Source of the DNA: Betaproteobacteria bacterium
GTDB taxonomy: Bacteria > Pseudomonadota > Gammaproteobacteria > Burkholderiales > Burkholderiaceae_C
Assembly (NCBI GenBank): GCA_005882155.1
Contig: VBCQ01000101.1
Span: 1 to 31,622, forward strand
DNA length: 31,622 nucleotides
Direction of reading: 5' to 3'
Under the pieces are notes generated by a model. The model had not been told where the DNA came from. It saw only the letters and a list, made by a program, of their open reading frames with translations, and made no database searches. Numbering within the stretch: the stretch's first letter is position 1; each line of letters opens with the position of its first letter. Shown here piece after piece: positions 7,774 to 15,940 of this stretch. A program made the position numbers and the translations under genes.

Positions 7774-8801
7774 CCACCACCCCGCAGTGCCACCCGTGCG
7801 TTGTATCGATTCATCAGCGCCGACGTCAGCAGCGACAGCAGCAAATACACCGCCATGATCACCGCGATGCATTCGAAGGCTCTACCGGTCTGGTTCAGCG
7901 CGGTGTTCGCGACCGACACCAGGTCGGGGTAGCCGATCGCGACCGCGAGCGACGAGTTCTTCGTCAGGTTCAGGTACTGGTTCGTCATCGACGGCACGAT
8001 CACCCGCAAGGCCTGCGGCATCACGATGTAGCGCAGCGACTGGCGCGGCGTGAGCCCCATCGACAGCGCGGCATGGACCTGGCCGGAGCTCACCGATTGC
8101 ACACCGGCGCGCACCGTCTCGGCGACGAACGCTGCGGTGTAAGTCGCGAGACCCAGCAGCACGGCGAGAAACTCGGGCGTGACCGACGCGCCACCCGAGA
8201 TGGTGATCTCGCTCGCCACCGGCCACTCGAAGGCGCCGGCTTCCCACCATGGAAACGACAGGCCGCTCTTGCTCAAGAACACGCCCGGCGCGAGCTGCAG
8301 CGCGTCGCTCGACGCCGGCAGCAATTCGGTCAGCGCGAAATACCACATCAGCAATTGCACCAGCAGCGGTACGTTGCGCAGCAGCTCGACATACGCCGTG
8401 CTGAGCGCGCGCAGCAGCAGGTTGTGCGACAGCCGGGCCAGGCCGATCAGCGTGCCGAGCAGCGTCGCCAGCACGATGCCCGGCACAGCGACGCGCACCG
8501 TGTTCGCGAGGCCGACGACAAAGGCGCGCCAGAACGGCTGACTCGACTCGTAGCTGAGCCAGCTCTCGCCGATTTCGAAGCCCGCCGGCTGCCACAGAAA
8601 GTCGAAGCCGGCGTGGATGCCGCGCTCGCGCAGATGGGCGAGCGTGTTCGAGACCATCCACGCGATCGCTGCAACGAGCGCGAGCAGCAGCAGCGCTTGG
8701 AACAGCCAAGCGACGATTGCAACGCGCGATCGCGGGGATGTTGGCCCCTCGCCCGACGCACTCGTCGGGCGAGGGGCCGACATCCCCCCGCCTTCGCTCA
8801 T
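7770..8801 (-). CDS. aapQ: Polar amino-acid ABC transporter permease (AapQ-like)
   Basis: This 343-residue inner-membrane permease partners AapM. Membrane helices start with VAIVAWLFQALLLLALVAAIAW; the permease core has AYVELLRNVPLLVQLLMWYF and the EAA loop is ALSMGLTPRQSLRYIVMPQALR. The ATG at 8801 overlaps the stop of the binding-protein gene (ATGA). A second in-frame ATG is at 8783. The first codons are unusual: residues from about 7 to 24 (GMSAPRPTSASGEGPTSPR region) are encoded by a 54-base near-perfect palindrome, so the cytoplasmic N-terminus looks like an insertion. A start after the palindrome is unlikely because the next ATG would remove the first membrane helix. Confidence 0.87.
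   Translation of the reverse strand: MSEGGGMSAPRPTSASGEGPTSPRSRVAIVAWLFQALLLLALVAAIAWMVSNTLAHLRERGIHAGFDFLWQPAGFEIGESWLSYESSQPFWRAFVVGLANTVRVAVPGIVLATLLGTLIGLARLSHNLLLRALSTAYVELLRNVPLLVQLLMWYFALTELLPASSDALQLAPGVFLSKSGLSFPWWEAGAFEWPVASEITISGGASVTPEFLAVLLGLATYTAAFVAETVRAGVQSVSSGQVHAALSMGLTPRQSLRYIVMPQALRVIVPSMTNQYLNLTKNSSLAVAIGYPDLVSVANTALNQTGRAFECIAVIMAVYLLLSLLTSALMNRYNARVALRGGG
8734..8787. repeat. 54-base palindrome with 25-bp stem inside the aapQ-like gene
   Basis: Bases 8734-8758 pair with 8763-8787 around a CACT loop. All 25 pairs form, with one G-U wobble (8742/8779). In the mRNA the hairpin begins 14 bases after the permease start codon and lies just behind the end of the binding-protein gene. 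It resembles the REP-like or extragenic palindromes that make upstream mRNA more stable and lower downstream translation, but here it lies within coding sequence. I see no second copy in the window. Confidence 0.85.
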
Positions 8802-9823
8802 CGCACCGGCGGTGCGTAGATGAGGCCGCCCTTGCTCCACAGGTTGTTGGCGCCGCGCGGCAGCTTCAGCACCGACTTCGGGCCGACGTTGCGCTCGAAG
8901 ATCTCGCCATAGTTGCCGACCGCCTTGATCGCGCGATACGCCCAATCCTTGTCGAGACCGAGCAGCTTGCCGGTGTCTTCCGACGTGCCGAGGATGCGCT
9001 GCACGACCGGGTCCTTGCTGTTCGCCTTCTGCTCGTCGACGTTGGCTTGCGTGAGGCCGTTTTCCTCGGCTTCGATCAGCGCGTAAATGACCCACTTGAC
9101 GTCGGCAAACCACTCGTCGTCGCCGCGCCGCACCAGCGGGCCGAGCGGCTCCTTGGAGATCAGGTCGGGCAGGATAACGTAGTCGTCGGGGTTCTTGGCT
9201 TCCTTGTTGCGCAAGCCCGCGAGGCCGGACACATCGGTCGTGTAGGCCTGGCAGCGGCCGGCGAAGAAGGCCTTGAACGACGCCTCGAAGCCCTCGAACA
9301 CGACGGTCTTCACCTTGATGTTTTGCGCGCGGAAATAGTCGGCGACGTTTTTCTCGTTGGTCGTGCCCGACTGCACGCAGACCTCGGCGTTTTTCAATTG
9401 CTTGGGCGACGTGATCTTCAGCTTCTTCGGCACCAGAAAGCCCTGGCCGTCGTAGTAGGTCACGGTCGTGAAGTGGAAGCCGAGCGACGCATCGCGCGTC
9501 AGCGTCCAGGTCGTGTTGCGCGCCAGCAGATCGACCTCGCCCGACTGCAGCGCGGCGAAGCGCTGCTGCGCGTTCAGCGGAACGAAGTTGACCTTCTTCG
9601 CGTCACCGAGCACCGCGGCGGCGAGCGCATGGCAGGTGTCGGCATCGAGCCCCGACCAGTTGCCCTGGCTGTCGGGCGCGGAGAAGCCGGCGACGCCGGT
9701 CGACACGCCGCAGTTGATCGTGCCGCGCTGCTTGATCGTGTCGAGCGTCTTGCCGGCGAAGGCCGGCGCAGCAAGAACGAAGGCGAGCAGCGCTGCGGCA
9801 AGCCGAAATGGAAAGCGACTCAT
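8798..9823 (-). CDS. aapJ: Amino-acid ABC transporter substrate-binding protein (AapJ-like)
   Basis: A 341-residue periplasmic binding protein starts with a signal peptide of about 23 residues (cleavage after APAFA). The mature start KTLDTIKQRGTINCGVSTG is characteristic of the general L-amino-acid binding proteins (AapJ/BztA), as is the end RGANNLWSKGGLIYAPPVR. The start is well supported by the AGGAGGT Shine-Dalgarno at 9829-9836 on the complement. It is the first gene of a binding protein-permease-permease operon, with overlaps of 4 bases at each junction. A very strong ribosome site and the palindrome just downstream fit the usual need for far more binding protein than permease. Confidence 0.93.
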   Translation of the reverse strand: MSRFPFRLAAALLAFVLAAPAFAGKTLDTIKQRGTINCGVSTGVAGFSAPDSQGNWSGLDADTCHALAAAVLGDAKKVNFVPLNAQQRFAALQSGEVDLLARNTTWTLTRDASLGFHFTTVTYYDGQGFLVPKKLKITSPKQLKNAEVCVQSGTTNEKNVADYFRAQNIKVKTVVFEGFEASFKAFFAGRCQAYTTDVSGLAGLRNKEAKNPDDYVILPDLISKEPLGPLVRRGDDEWFADVKWVIYALIEAEENGLTQANVDEQKANSKDPVVQRILGTSEDTGKLLGLDKDWAYRAIKAVGNYGEIFERNVGPKSVLKLPRGANNLWSKGGLIYAPPVR

Positions 9824-9903
9824 TGTTGACCTCCTTCGATGAAAGGATCAGTCTAAGCAAATGAAGGTCGGCGCGCTCGCGAGTCGGGAACGTCGATTGC
9901 CGA

Positions 9904-10305
9904 ATGGTCATCATGCGAGTTCAGGTCGCTCTTGTGCTCTGCGCGGCGCTCATCCCTCCTGGCGTCGCGAAGGAAGCTGCGCTGACCTCCATCGCGAGCT
10001 GCGTCAGCGATGCGCGCATCAGCTTCGGCCCCGGCGACCACAGCGCCGTTCTCGACGACACCGATGCGCGCGCGGTCGGCGCAGCGATCACCCGGCTCTA
10101 CCCGGTCGTCGAGCGCGATGGCGCGCTGCCGTCGCGTGTGCTCTTGTGGCAGCCGCGCAGCGGCGAGCTGCTGTATGTCGCGCTGCTCGCGAACCCCGAC
10201 CGGCCGACCGAGCAGTGCTTCACTGCGACCTTCGCCGCGAGCAAGTTCGATGCGACGCTGCTGCTGCGCCTCAAGTATTTCTTCTCGGGTGCGGACAAGC
10301 CCTAG
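9904..10305 (+). CDS. Small secreted protein of unknown function
   Basis: The 133-residue protein begins with a signal peptide (MRVQVALVLCAALIPPGVA, counted from the ATG at 9913; the ATG at 9904 adds three residues). The mature part is about 110 residues with two cysteines, in SIASCVSD and TEQCFTA, that could form a disulfide in the periplasm. I do not recognise a family. It is divergent from the AapJ-like gene with 80 bases between them and ends one base before the convergent MFS gene, so no terminator fits between them. Confidence 0.7.
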   Translation: MVIMRVQVALVLCAALIPPGVAKEAALTSIASCVSDARISFGPGDHSAVLDDTDARAVGAAITRLYPVVERDGALPSRVLLWQPRSGELLYVALLANPDRPTEQCFTATFAASKFDATLLLRLKYFFSGADKP

Positions 10306-10306
10306 C

Positions 10307-11560
10307 TCACTCGCCCTCGGGCCGATGCAGCCGAAATGCTCGCCACAGTGCGAGGTCGTAGCCGATCTTCAACAGCCCGCAAGCGACCAGCGGCGCGGAG
10401 AACCAGCCGGCGGCGAACAGCGCGCCGCCGAGCGTCGGGCTGAGTGCCGCGGCCAAGCTGCGCGGCACCGCGGTGAAGCTCGCGGCCGCCGCGCGCTCGG
10501 CCGGCGTCACGACGGCCATCACGTATGCGGTGCGGGTCGGCACGTCCATCTGCGACAGCGTGCTGCGAACGAACAGCAGCGTGAGCGCGACGGGCAAGCT
10601 CGGCGCGAGCGCGGCGAGGATCAGGCAGATGTTGGCCGGGATGTGGGTGAAGACCATCGTGTTGAGCAGACCGATGCGCTGCGCGACGAGCGGTGCGGCG
10701 AATTGCGACAGCGCGCTCAACAGGCCGGCCCAGAAGAAAAACGCCCCCGCTTGCGCCAGCGACAGGCCGAAGCGCTGCAACAGCCACAGCGACAGCAAGG
10801 CGTTGACGATCAAGCCGCCGGCAAACGCGTCGACGCAGAACAGCGCGGCGAGCTTGACGACGATGGCGCGCGACGCGGCGAGCGGCGCGCTCGCCGCCGG
10901 CGCGCTGTCTGACGAATGCTCGGGCACGCGGCGGTACAAAAGCCACACGGCGACGCCGATCGCGCCATACAAGCCGAACAGCGCGCGCAATGCATCGAGC
11001 CGCGCCAGGCCGGCATGCACACTCAGCCAGTCTGGCAGCGCGGCAGCAAGCGCGCCGACCGCGGCGCACAGCGCGCCGAGCACGCTGTAGCGCGCGAACA
11101 GGGCCGTGCGCGCCTCGCCGCGCGCCGCCTCGGCGAGGCGCGCATGCTCGAGCGGCAGGAACACGCTGACGTCGCCCGAGCTCGGGTTCAGCGTGCCGAC
11201 GAAGGCGACGACGAGCAGCGGCCAGAACGACGACAGCCCGGCGAAGCCGGCACCGGTGGCCGCCATCAGCAGCGCCGCGCCGCGCAACAACGCGCGCGGC
11301 GCGAAGCGATGCCCCCACGCACCGACCGCGAGCGTCGCGAACGCCGAGCCGAGCAGCGTCGCGGTGCTGATCAGCCCGACCTCGAGCTGGCCGAGTCCGA
11401 GCGCGAGCAAGTAGGCCGGCAGCAGCACCGCCATGTAGCCGTCGCCGAACGCACGCAGCCCGCGCGCGACGAGCATCGGCAACGCGCTGGTCGCCGCGCC
11501 GCGCGGAACGAGCAGCCGCGCGAGCAGAGGAGGCCGGGGCTGCGCGGCGGCGTCGGTCAT
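10307..11560 (-). CDS. MFS transporter
   Basis: This 417-residue membrane protein has about 12 hydrophobic helices in two halves, with a cytoplasmic linker around RVPEHSSDSAPAAS near the middle. The loop after the second helix, GAWGHRFAPRALLRGAAL, resembles the MFS signature loop. Its substrate is not predictable; the fold and size fit a drug or metabolite exporter. The gene starts 9 bases after the end of pcm on the same strand and is the third gene of a GYD protein-pcm-MFS unit. No strong Shine-Dalgarno is visible, so translation may depend on coupling to pcm. Confidence 0.87.
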   Translation of the reverse strand: MTDAAAQPRPPLLARLLVPRGAATSALPMLVARGLRAFGDGYMAVLLPAYLLALGLGQLEVGLISTATLLGSAFATLAVGAWGHRFAPRALLRGAALLMAATGAGFAGLSSFWPLLVVAFVGTLNPSSGDVSVFLPLEHARLAEAARGEARTALFARYSVLGALCAAVGALAAALPDWLSVHAGLARLDALRALFGLYGAIGVAVWLLYRRVPEHSSDSAPAASAPLAASRAIVVKLAALFCVDAFAGGLIVNALLSLWLLQRFGLSLAQAGAFFFWAGLLSALSQFAAPLVAQRIGLLNTMVFTHIPANICLILAALAPSLPVALTLLFVRSTLSQMDVPTRTAYVMAVVTPAERAAAASFTAVPRSLAAALSPTLGGALFAAGWFSAPLVACGLLKIGYDLALWRAFRLHRPEGE

Positions 11561-11569
11561 GCAGTGATG

Positions 11570-12244
11570 CTAATCCGGCTCGCTCTCTTCAAGCCGCGAA
11601 AACATCACCGGCAAGACCTCGCGCGTCGACACGGTGCCGCTCGCGTCGGTCTGCAGCAAGATGAGCTGCTGCGCTTCGGCGAGGCCCGCAGGGATCACCA
11701 TCTTGCCGCCGGGCTTGAGCTGGTAGATGAGGGTCGGCGGGATCAGCTCGGGCGCCGCGGTGACGATGATCTTGTCGAACGGCGCGTGCGCGGGCCAGCC
11801 GTGCAGCCCGTTGCCGTGCTGGACCTCGACGTTCGTGTGACCCTCCCGAGCCAGCCGATGACGCGCCTCGTCGGCGAGCTCTTCGATGATCTCGATGCTG
11901 TAAACGCGTTGCGCGAGCTCGGCGAGGATCGCCGACTGATAGCCGAGGCCGGTGCCGATCTCCAGAACCACGTCGCTTGCTTGGACGTCGAGCAGATCGG
12001 TCATCAGCGCGACGATGAAGGGCTGCGAAATCGTCTTGCCGAAGCCGATCGGCAACGGCGAGTCGACGTAGGCCAGAGGCCGCAGCTCGAACGGCACGAA
12101 CTCGTGCCGCGGCACCTCGGCCATCGCGTCCATCACGCGCCGGCCGAGCGCCGCCTTGCCCAGTTGCGCACACACGAAGATCGTCTTGGCGGCGATCTCC
12201 GCGAGCATGCGCTGGCGCAAGGCGGTGAAATCGAGTTCGGCCAT
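11570..12244 (-). CDS. pcm: Protein-L-isoaspartate O-methyltransferase
   Basis: The 224-residue cytosolic enzyme transfers a methyl group from S-adenosylmethionine to isoaspartyl residues in damaged proteins, starting their repair. The sequence shows the family pre-motif PRHEFVPFELRPLAYVDSPLPIGFGKTISQP in shorter pieces (FVPFE, IGFGKTISQP), motif I VLEIGTGLGYQSA for SAM binding, and KPGGKMVIP near the C-terminus. Length is normal. It lies 19 bases after the GYD gene and 9 bases before the MFS gene, on the same strand, so it is probably in an operon with both. Some family members lack repair activity, but the motifs are intact here. Confidence 0.92.
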   Translation of the reverse strand: MAELDFTALRQRMLAEIAAKTIFVCAQLGKAALGRRVMDAMAEVPRHEFVPFELRPLAYVDSPLPIGFGKTISQPFIVALMTDLLDVQASDVVLEIGTGLGYQSAILAELAQRVYSIEIIEELADEARHRLAREGHTNVEVQHGNGLHGWPAHAPFDKIIVTAAPELIPPTLIYQLKPGGKMVIPAGLAEAQQLILLQTDASGTVSTREVLPVMFSRLEESEPD

Positions 12245-12263
12245 CGGACCCGCAAGCGGCTGA

Positions 12264-12554
12264 TCAGGGAACTTTCTTCAGGATGCGCGCGAACTCGTCT
12301 TGCGAGAATGCACGCAAGGTCTGGGTGCGCACGTTGCCGAGCGTCCCGAGCTTCAGCAACGCCGCGGTGACCGCTTCGTCGGACCCTTCCAGCGTCGTCA
12401 CGATGTCGTACTTCCCGACGGTCCAGTAGACGCTCTTGACCTGGACTTCGAGCCGCTCAGCGAGGGTCTTGAACGCCTCGTAGCGCTTCGGCGACTCGTT
12501 GACCGTGCGGATGCCTTGGTCGGTGAAGTTGACCAGAACGATGTAGCTCGCCAT
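12264..12554 (-). CDS. GYD-domain protein
   Basis: The 96-residue protein matches the small GYD family: MASYIVLVNFTDQG at the start, the SVYWTVGKYDIVTTLEG core containing the family motif (GKYD here in place of GYD), and a ferredoxin-like length. The function is unknown; the fold suggests a small dimeric alpha/beta-barrel protein. Start at 12554 is supported by GAGGAG about 7 bases upstream on the complement. It is the first gene of a unit with pcm and an MFS transporter and is divergent from hpaH. Confidence 0.85.
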   Translation of the reverse strand: MASYIVLVNFTDQGIRTVNESPKRYEAFKTLAERLEVQVKSVYWTVGKYDIVTTLEGSDEAVTAALLKLGTLGNVRTQTLRAFSQDEFARILKKVP

Positions 12555-12644
12555 GGTTTTTCTCCTCGAATTCGGCCGCGGCGCATCGACGGTCGTGGCA
12601 CGCGGTCAGCTTGACACACCGGGAGGGCCGTCACCCCCGCCACC

Positions 12645-12658
12645 GACTAAAGATAGTC
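12645..12658. promoter_or_regulatory. Candidate operator dyad upstream of hpaH (distal)
   Basis: GACTA-AAGA-TAGTC is a perfect 5-4-5 inverted repeat in the 207-base gap between the GYD gene and hpaH. A perfect TTGACA hexamer lies upstream at 12611-12616, but no matching -10 element follows at 16-18 bases. The dyad could bind a dimeric regulator such as the MarR-type HpaR of related operons, which is not encoded in the window. Confidence 0.3.
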
Positions 12659-12733
12659 CACGCAGCGCCCGAGCAGCGGCGAATATGCGGGTTTCTGCCG
12701 GCCGCGTCGTGACGCCGGCGAAACATTTGTCTT

Positions 12734-12747
12734 CGATCAACAGATCG
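12734..12747. promoter_or_regulatory. Candidate operator dyad upstream of hpaH (proximal)
   Basis: CGATC-AACA-GATCG is a second perfect 5-4-5 inverted repeat, 15 bases before the hpaH start. It has the same arm and spacer lengths as the dyad at 12645-12658 but a different sequence. A bound protein here would cover the ribosome-binding and early transcribed region. Confidence 0.3.
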
Positions 12748-12761
12748 TCAACACTGCGCCC

Positions 12762-13565
12762 ATGCTGAATTCGCCCACCATCTCTGCGCTCGCACGCGCG
12801 CTGCACGAGGCGGAGCGCACGCGAACGCAGATCGAGCAGTTTTCGAAGCGGCACGACGGCATGACGATCGCCGACAGCTACGCGATCCAGCGTGCCTGGG
12901 TCGCGTTGAAGCTCGCCGAGGGGCGCGTCGTCAAGGGCCACAAGATCGGCCTCACCTCGCGCGCGATGCAGATCGCGTCGCAGATCACCGAGCCCGACTT
13001 CGGCACCCTGCTCGACGACATGTTCTTTCGCGACGGCGCCGAGATTCCGGCAGCGCGCTTCATCGTGCCGCGGCTCGAAGTCGAGCTCGCTTTCGTGCTC
13101 GCAAAGCCGCTGCGCGGGCCGAACATCACCCTCTTCGACGTGCTCAACGCGACCGACCACGTGACGCCGGCGCTCGAGCTGATCGACGCGCGCATCGAGC
13201 AGTTCGACCGCACGACCCAGGCGCCGCGCAAGGTGCTCGACACGATCGCCGACAACGCGGCCAACGCCGGCGTCGTGCTCGGCGGCCGGCCGGTCAAGCC
13301 CGACGCGATCGACCTGCGCTGGGCCGGCGCGCTGCTGTACAAGAACGGCGTCATCGAGGAGTCGGGCCTCGCCGCCGCGGTGCTGAACCATCCGGCCAAC
13401 GGCGTCGCCTGGCTTGCCAACAAGCTCGCCGAGCACGACGAGGGCCTGCACGCCGGCGAGGTCGTTCTCGGCGGCTCGTTCACGCGGCCGGTCGCCTGCA
13501 GCGCCGGCGACGTGTTCCACGCCGACTACGGCCGGCTCGGCGCGATCGCGGTTCGCTTCGTCTGA
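12762..13565 (+). CDS. hpaH: 2-oxo-hept-4-ene-1,7-dioate hydratase
   Basis: The 267-residue protein belongs to the hydratase/decarboxylase branch of the FAH superfamily. It adds water to 2-oxo-hept-4-ene-1,7-dioate in the homoprotocatechuate pathway. It is close to E. coli HpaH throughout: GRVVKGHKIGLTSRAMQ, PDFGTLLDDMFF, VPRLEVELAFVLAKPLRGP (with the metal-binding Glu residues), ADNAANAGVVLGGRP and LNHPANGVAWLANKLA. Length equals the family norm. No clear Shine-Dalgarno precedes the ATG. It leads a five-gene operon with gaps of 19, 13 and 9 bases and a final 4-base overlap. Confidence 0.92.
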   Translation: MLNSPTISALARALHEAERTRTQIEQFSKRHDGMTIADSYAIQRAWVALKLAEGRVVKGHKIGLTSRAMQIASQITEPDFGTLLDDMFFRDGAEIPAARFIVPRLEVELAFVLAKPLRGPNITLFDVLNATDHVTPALELIDARIEQFDRTTQAPRKVLDTIADNAANAGVVLGGRPVKPDAIDLRWAGALLYKNGVIEESGLAAAVLNHPANGVAWLANKLAEHDEGLHAGEVVLGGSFTRPVACSAGDVFHADYGRLGAIAVRFV

Positions 13566-13584
13566 GCATCGAAGAGGTGTGCGC

Positions 13585-15060
13585 GTGATCAATCCCTTGC
13601 TCGACGTCGCCGGCATCGCCGTCTCGCCCGACCATTTCATCGACGGCCGGCGCGCCGCGTCGGCGCAGAGTTTCGAGCTGCGCTCGCCGATCGATGAGCG
13701 CGTGCTTGGCCGCATCGGCGAAGCGCGCGCCGACGAGGTCGATGCGGCGATCGTCGCGGCGCAGCGCGCGTTTCCCGCCTGGGCCGCGTTGACGGCGCGG
13801 GAGCGGCGGCCGCTGCTCGATCGCTTCGCCGACGAGATCGGTCGCCGTGCCGACGCTTTCTGCGTGCTCGAAGCGAACGACGCCGGCGTGCTGCTCTCGC
13901 GGATGCGCCACGGCGTCGTGCCGCGCGCGATGCAGAACATCCGCTGGTTCGCCGAGCATGCGCTGACGCTGCAAGACCGTGCGATCGACACCGAGCAGGC
14001 GCACCACCTCGTTCGCCACGACCCGGCCGGCGTGGTCGCGATCATCACGCCGTGGAACGCGCCGCTGATGCTCGCGACCTGGAAGCTCGGGCCGGCGCTC
14101 GCAGCCGGCAACACGGTCGTGCTGAAGCCGCCCGAGTGGGCGCCGCTGACGAGCTCGCTGCTCGCCGATTGCGCTGCCGCGGCCGGCCTGCCGGCGGGGG
14201 TGTTCAACGTCGTCCAAGGCAGCGGCGCGGCCACCGGCGCCACGCTCGTCGCCGACCCGCGGCTCGCGCGCATTTCGTTCACCGGCTCGGTGCCGACTGC
14301 GAAGTCGATCGCGCAGGCGGCCGGCGCGAACCTCGTGGCCTGCAGCCTCGAGCTCGGCGGCAAGTCGCCGTTCATCGTGTTGGACGACGCGGACCTCGCC
14401 AACGCAGCAGCGACCGCTGCGCTGATGTACCGCAACGCCGGCCAGGTCTGCCTCGCCGGCACGCGGCTGCTGGTGCACGCCAGCGTCGCTGATCGCTTCA
14501 TCGACCTCTTGCGTGGCCATGTCGAGCGGCTCGTCGTCGGCGATCCGCGCGATGAAGCGACCGAGGTCGGGCCGATCATCCATCCGCGCCAGGTCGAGCG
14601 CGTCAACGGTTTCGTGCAGCGCGCGCTCGCCGCCGGCGCGACGCTCGTGTGGGGCGGTGCGCCGCATCGCTACGGCGCGCAGTACTACCAGCCGACGCTG
14701 CTCGCCAACGTCGCGCAAGACAGCGAGATCGTGCAGAGCGAAGTCTTCGGCCCGGTGCTGACGCTGCAGACCTTCGATGGCGACGATGAGGCGGTCACGC
14801 TCGCCAACGGCACCGACTACGGCCTCGGCGGCGTCTGCTACGGCGCGACCGAGCACGCGACCGACGTCGCGCAGCGCGTGTGCAGCGGCTTCGTCTGGGT
14901 CAACAGCTTCGGCATCCGCGATCTGGCCGCGCCGTTCGGCGGCATCAAGCGATCGGGGATCGGCCGCGAAGGCGGCGACTGGAGCTTCGATTTTTTCTGC
15001 GACGTGAAGGACGTGATCGTGCCGAAGCGGCCGTTTCGCGCGAGCTTCAGTCAACGATAG
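13585..15060 (+). CDS. hpaE: Aldehyde dehydrogenase, probable 5-carboxymethyl-2-hydroxymuconate semialdehyde dehydrogenase
   Basis: The 491-residue NAD-dependent aldehyde dehydrogenase has the catalytic Cys289 in NAGQVCLAGTR, Glu256 in LELGGKSP, the nucleotide loop SFTGSVPTAK and the ITPWNAP segment. The C-terminal block RDLAAPFGGIKRSGIGREGGDWSFDFF is close to HpaE-type enzymes, which oxidise the ring-cleavage semialdehyde. Operon position between hpaH and hpaD supports that role over other aldehyde substrates. The GTG start at 13585 follows GAAGAGG at 13571-13577; no ATG fits. Divergence from E. coli HpaE in the N-terminal half leaves the exact substrate open. Confidence 0.87.
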   Translation: MINPLLDVAGIAVSPDHFIDGRRAASAQSFELRSPIDERVLGRIGEARADEVDAAIVAAQRAFPAWAALTARERRPLLDRFADEIGRRADAFCVLEANDAGVLLSRMRHGVVPRAMQNIRWFAEHALTLQDRAIDTEQAHHLVRHDPAGVVAIITPWNAPLMLATWKLGPALAAGNTVVLKPPEWAPLTSSLLADCAAAAGLPAGVFNVVQGSGAATGATLVADPRLARISFTGSVPTAKSIAQAAGANLVACSLELGGKSPFIVLDDADLANAAATAALMYRNAGQVCLAGTRLLVHASVADRFIDLLRGHVERLVVGDPRDEATEVGPIIHPRQVERVNGFVQRALAAGATLVWGGAPHRYGAQYYQPTLLANVAQDSEIVQSEVFGPVLTLQTFDGDDEAVTLANGTDYGLGGVCYGATEHATDVAQRVCSGFVWVNSFGIRDLAAPFGGIKRSGIGREGGDWSFDFFCDVKDVIVPKRPFRASFSQR

Positions 15061-15073
15061 GAGGGAGCGCGAC

Positions 15074-15931
15074 ATGGGCCAAATCGTCGGCGCGGCCATC
15101 GTGTCGCATCACCCGGGGCTGATGCAATGCGAGGAGTTCCGCGTGCTGATGGGCGCCGGTGCGGACTCGGACTTGATCGCCGGCTACGAGCGGCTGCGCG
15201 CGCGCATCGCGGCGGCGCAGCCCGATGTGGTGCTGATCTTCGACACCCATTGGTTCACGACCGGCTACCACCTCGTCGACGCCGGCCAACATTACGCGGG
15301 CATGTACGTGTCCGACGAGATGCCGTGGTACCTGCACGGCGTGCCATACGACTACGACGGCTGTCCCGAGCTCGCTTATGCGGTCGAGGCGGTGGCGCGC
15401 GAGCGCAAGGTGGCGTCGCGCGCGATCAATCATCCGGCCCTCGCGCGCCACTACCCGACGATCAACGTCGTCCACAAGCTGCGCCTCGCGCAACCGGTGG
15501 TCAGCGTCAGCTCGTGCCAGAACTGCCGCAGCGAGCATTTCTTGCAATCGGGCGCGGTGATCGGCGAAGCGATTGCGCGCAGCGGCCGGCGCGTCTTGCT
15601 GCTCGCGTCGGGTGCGCTGAGCCACAGGTTCAATGCGATCGACTGGGTGCCGGCGCATCCGCGAATCTTTCATGAAGACAACGTGTCGAGCCGCCGCAAT
15701 GTCGAGCTCGACAAGCAAGCGATCGCGCTGATGGCCGAGGGCCGGCACGACCGCATCGTCGACGACTGGGATTCGACTTACCGGCCGGTCTACTGGGAAG
15801 CGGCCGGCGCACATTATTTGCAGATGCTCGGCGCACTCGGCGGCCGCGACTGTCGTGCGAAGGGAACGCCGATGTCGGACTACGAGAACGCGCGCGGCAC
15901 CGGCAACATTCATGTCTGGTTCGATGTTTGA
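15074..15931 (+). CDS. hpaD: Class III extradiol dioxygenase, probable 3,4-dihydroxyphenylacetate 2,3-dioxygenase
   Basis: The 285-residue LigB-type enzyme opens the ring of homoprotocatechuate using iron(II). Visible parts: SHHPGL at residues 11-16 (His12/His13 as metal-ligand candidates), VLIFDTHWFTTGYH, the NHPAL segment, and LLASGALSHRFNAIDW, the last matching the conserved ASGSLSHRF of E. coli HpaD. The position of HpaE and HpaG genes on both sides agrees. Start at 15074 has a strong AGGAGG site about 8 bases upstream. The protein reads SHHPGL where E. coli HpaD has THVPSM, so a related catechol could also be the substrate. Confidence 0.87.
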   Translation: MGQIVGAAIVSHHPGLMQCEEFRVLMGAGADSDLIAGYERLRARIAAAQPDVVLIFDTHWFTTGYHLVDAGQHYAGMYVSDEMPWYLHGVPYDYDGCPELAYAVEAVARERKVASRAINHPALARHYPTINVVHKLRLAQPVVSVSSCQNCRSEHFLQSGAVIGEAIARSGRRVLLLASGALSHRFNAIDWVPAHPRIFHEDNVSSRRNVELDKQAIALMAEGRHDRIVDDWDSTYRPVYWEAAGAHYLQMLGALGGRDCRAKGTPMSDYENARGTGNIHVWFDV

Positions 15932-15940
15932 GGCGCCGCG

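Noticed and set aside
7737..8819. Plus-strand frame over the two permease genes
   Set aside because: No domain and strong His/Arg/Gln bias; the minus strand codes two overlapping permeases with EAA loops.
12611..12616. Perfect TTGACA as -35 of hpaH
   Set aside because: No -10-like hexamer follows at 16-18 bases, so it cannot be called a promoter from sequence alone.
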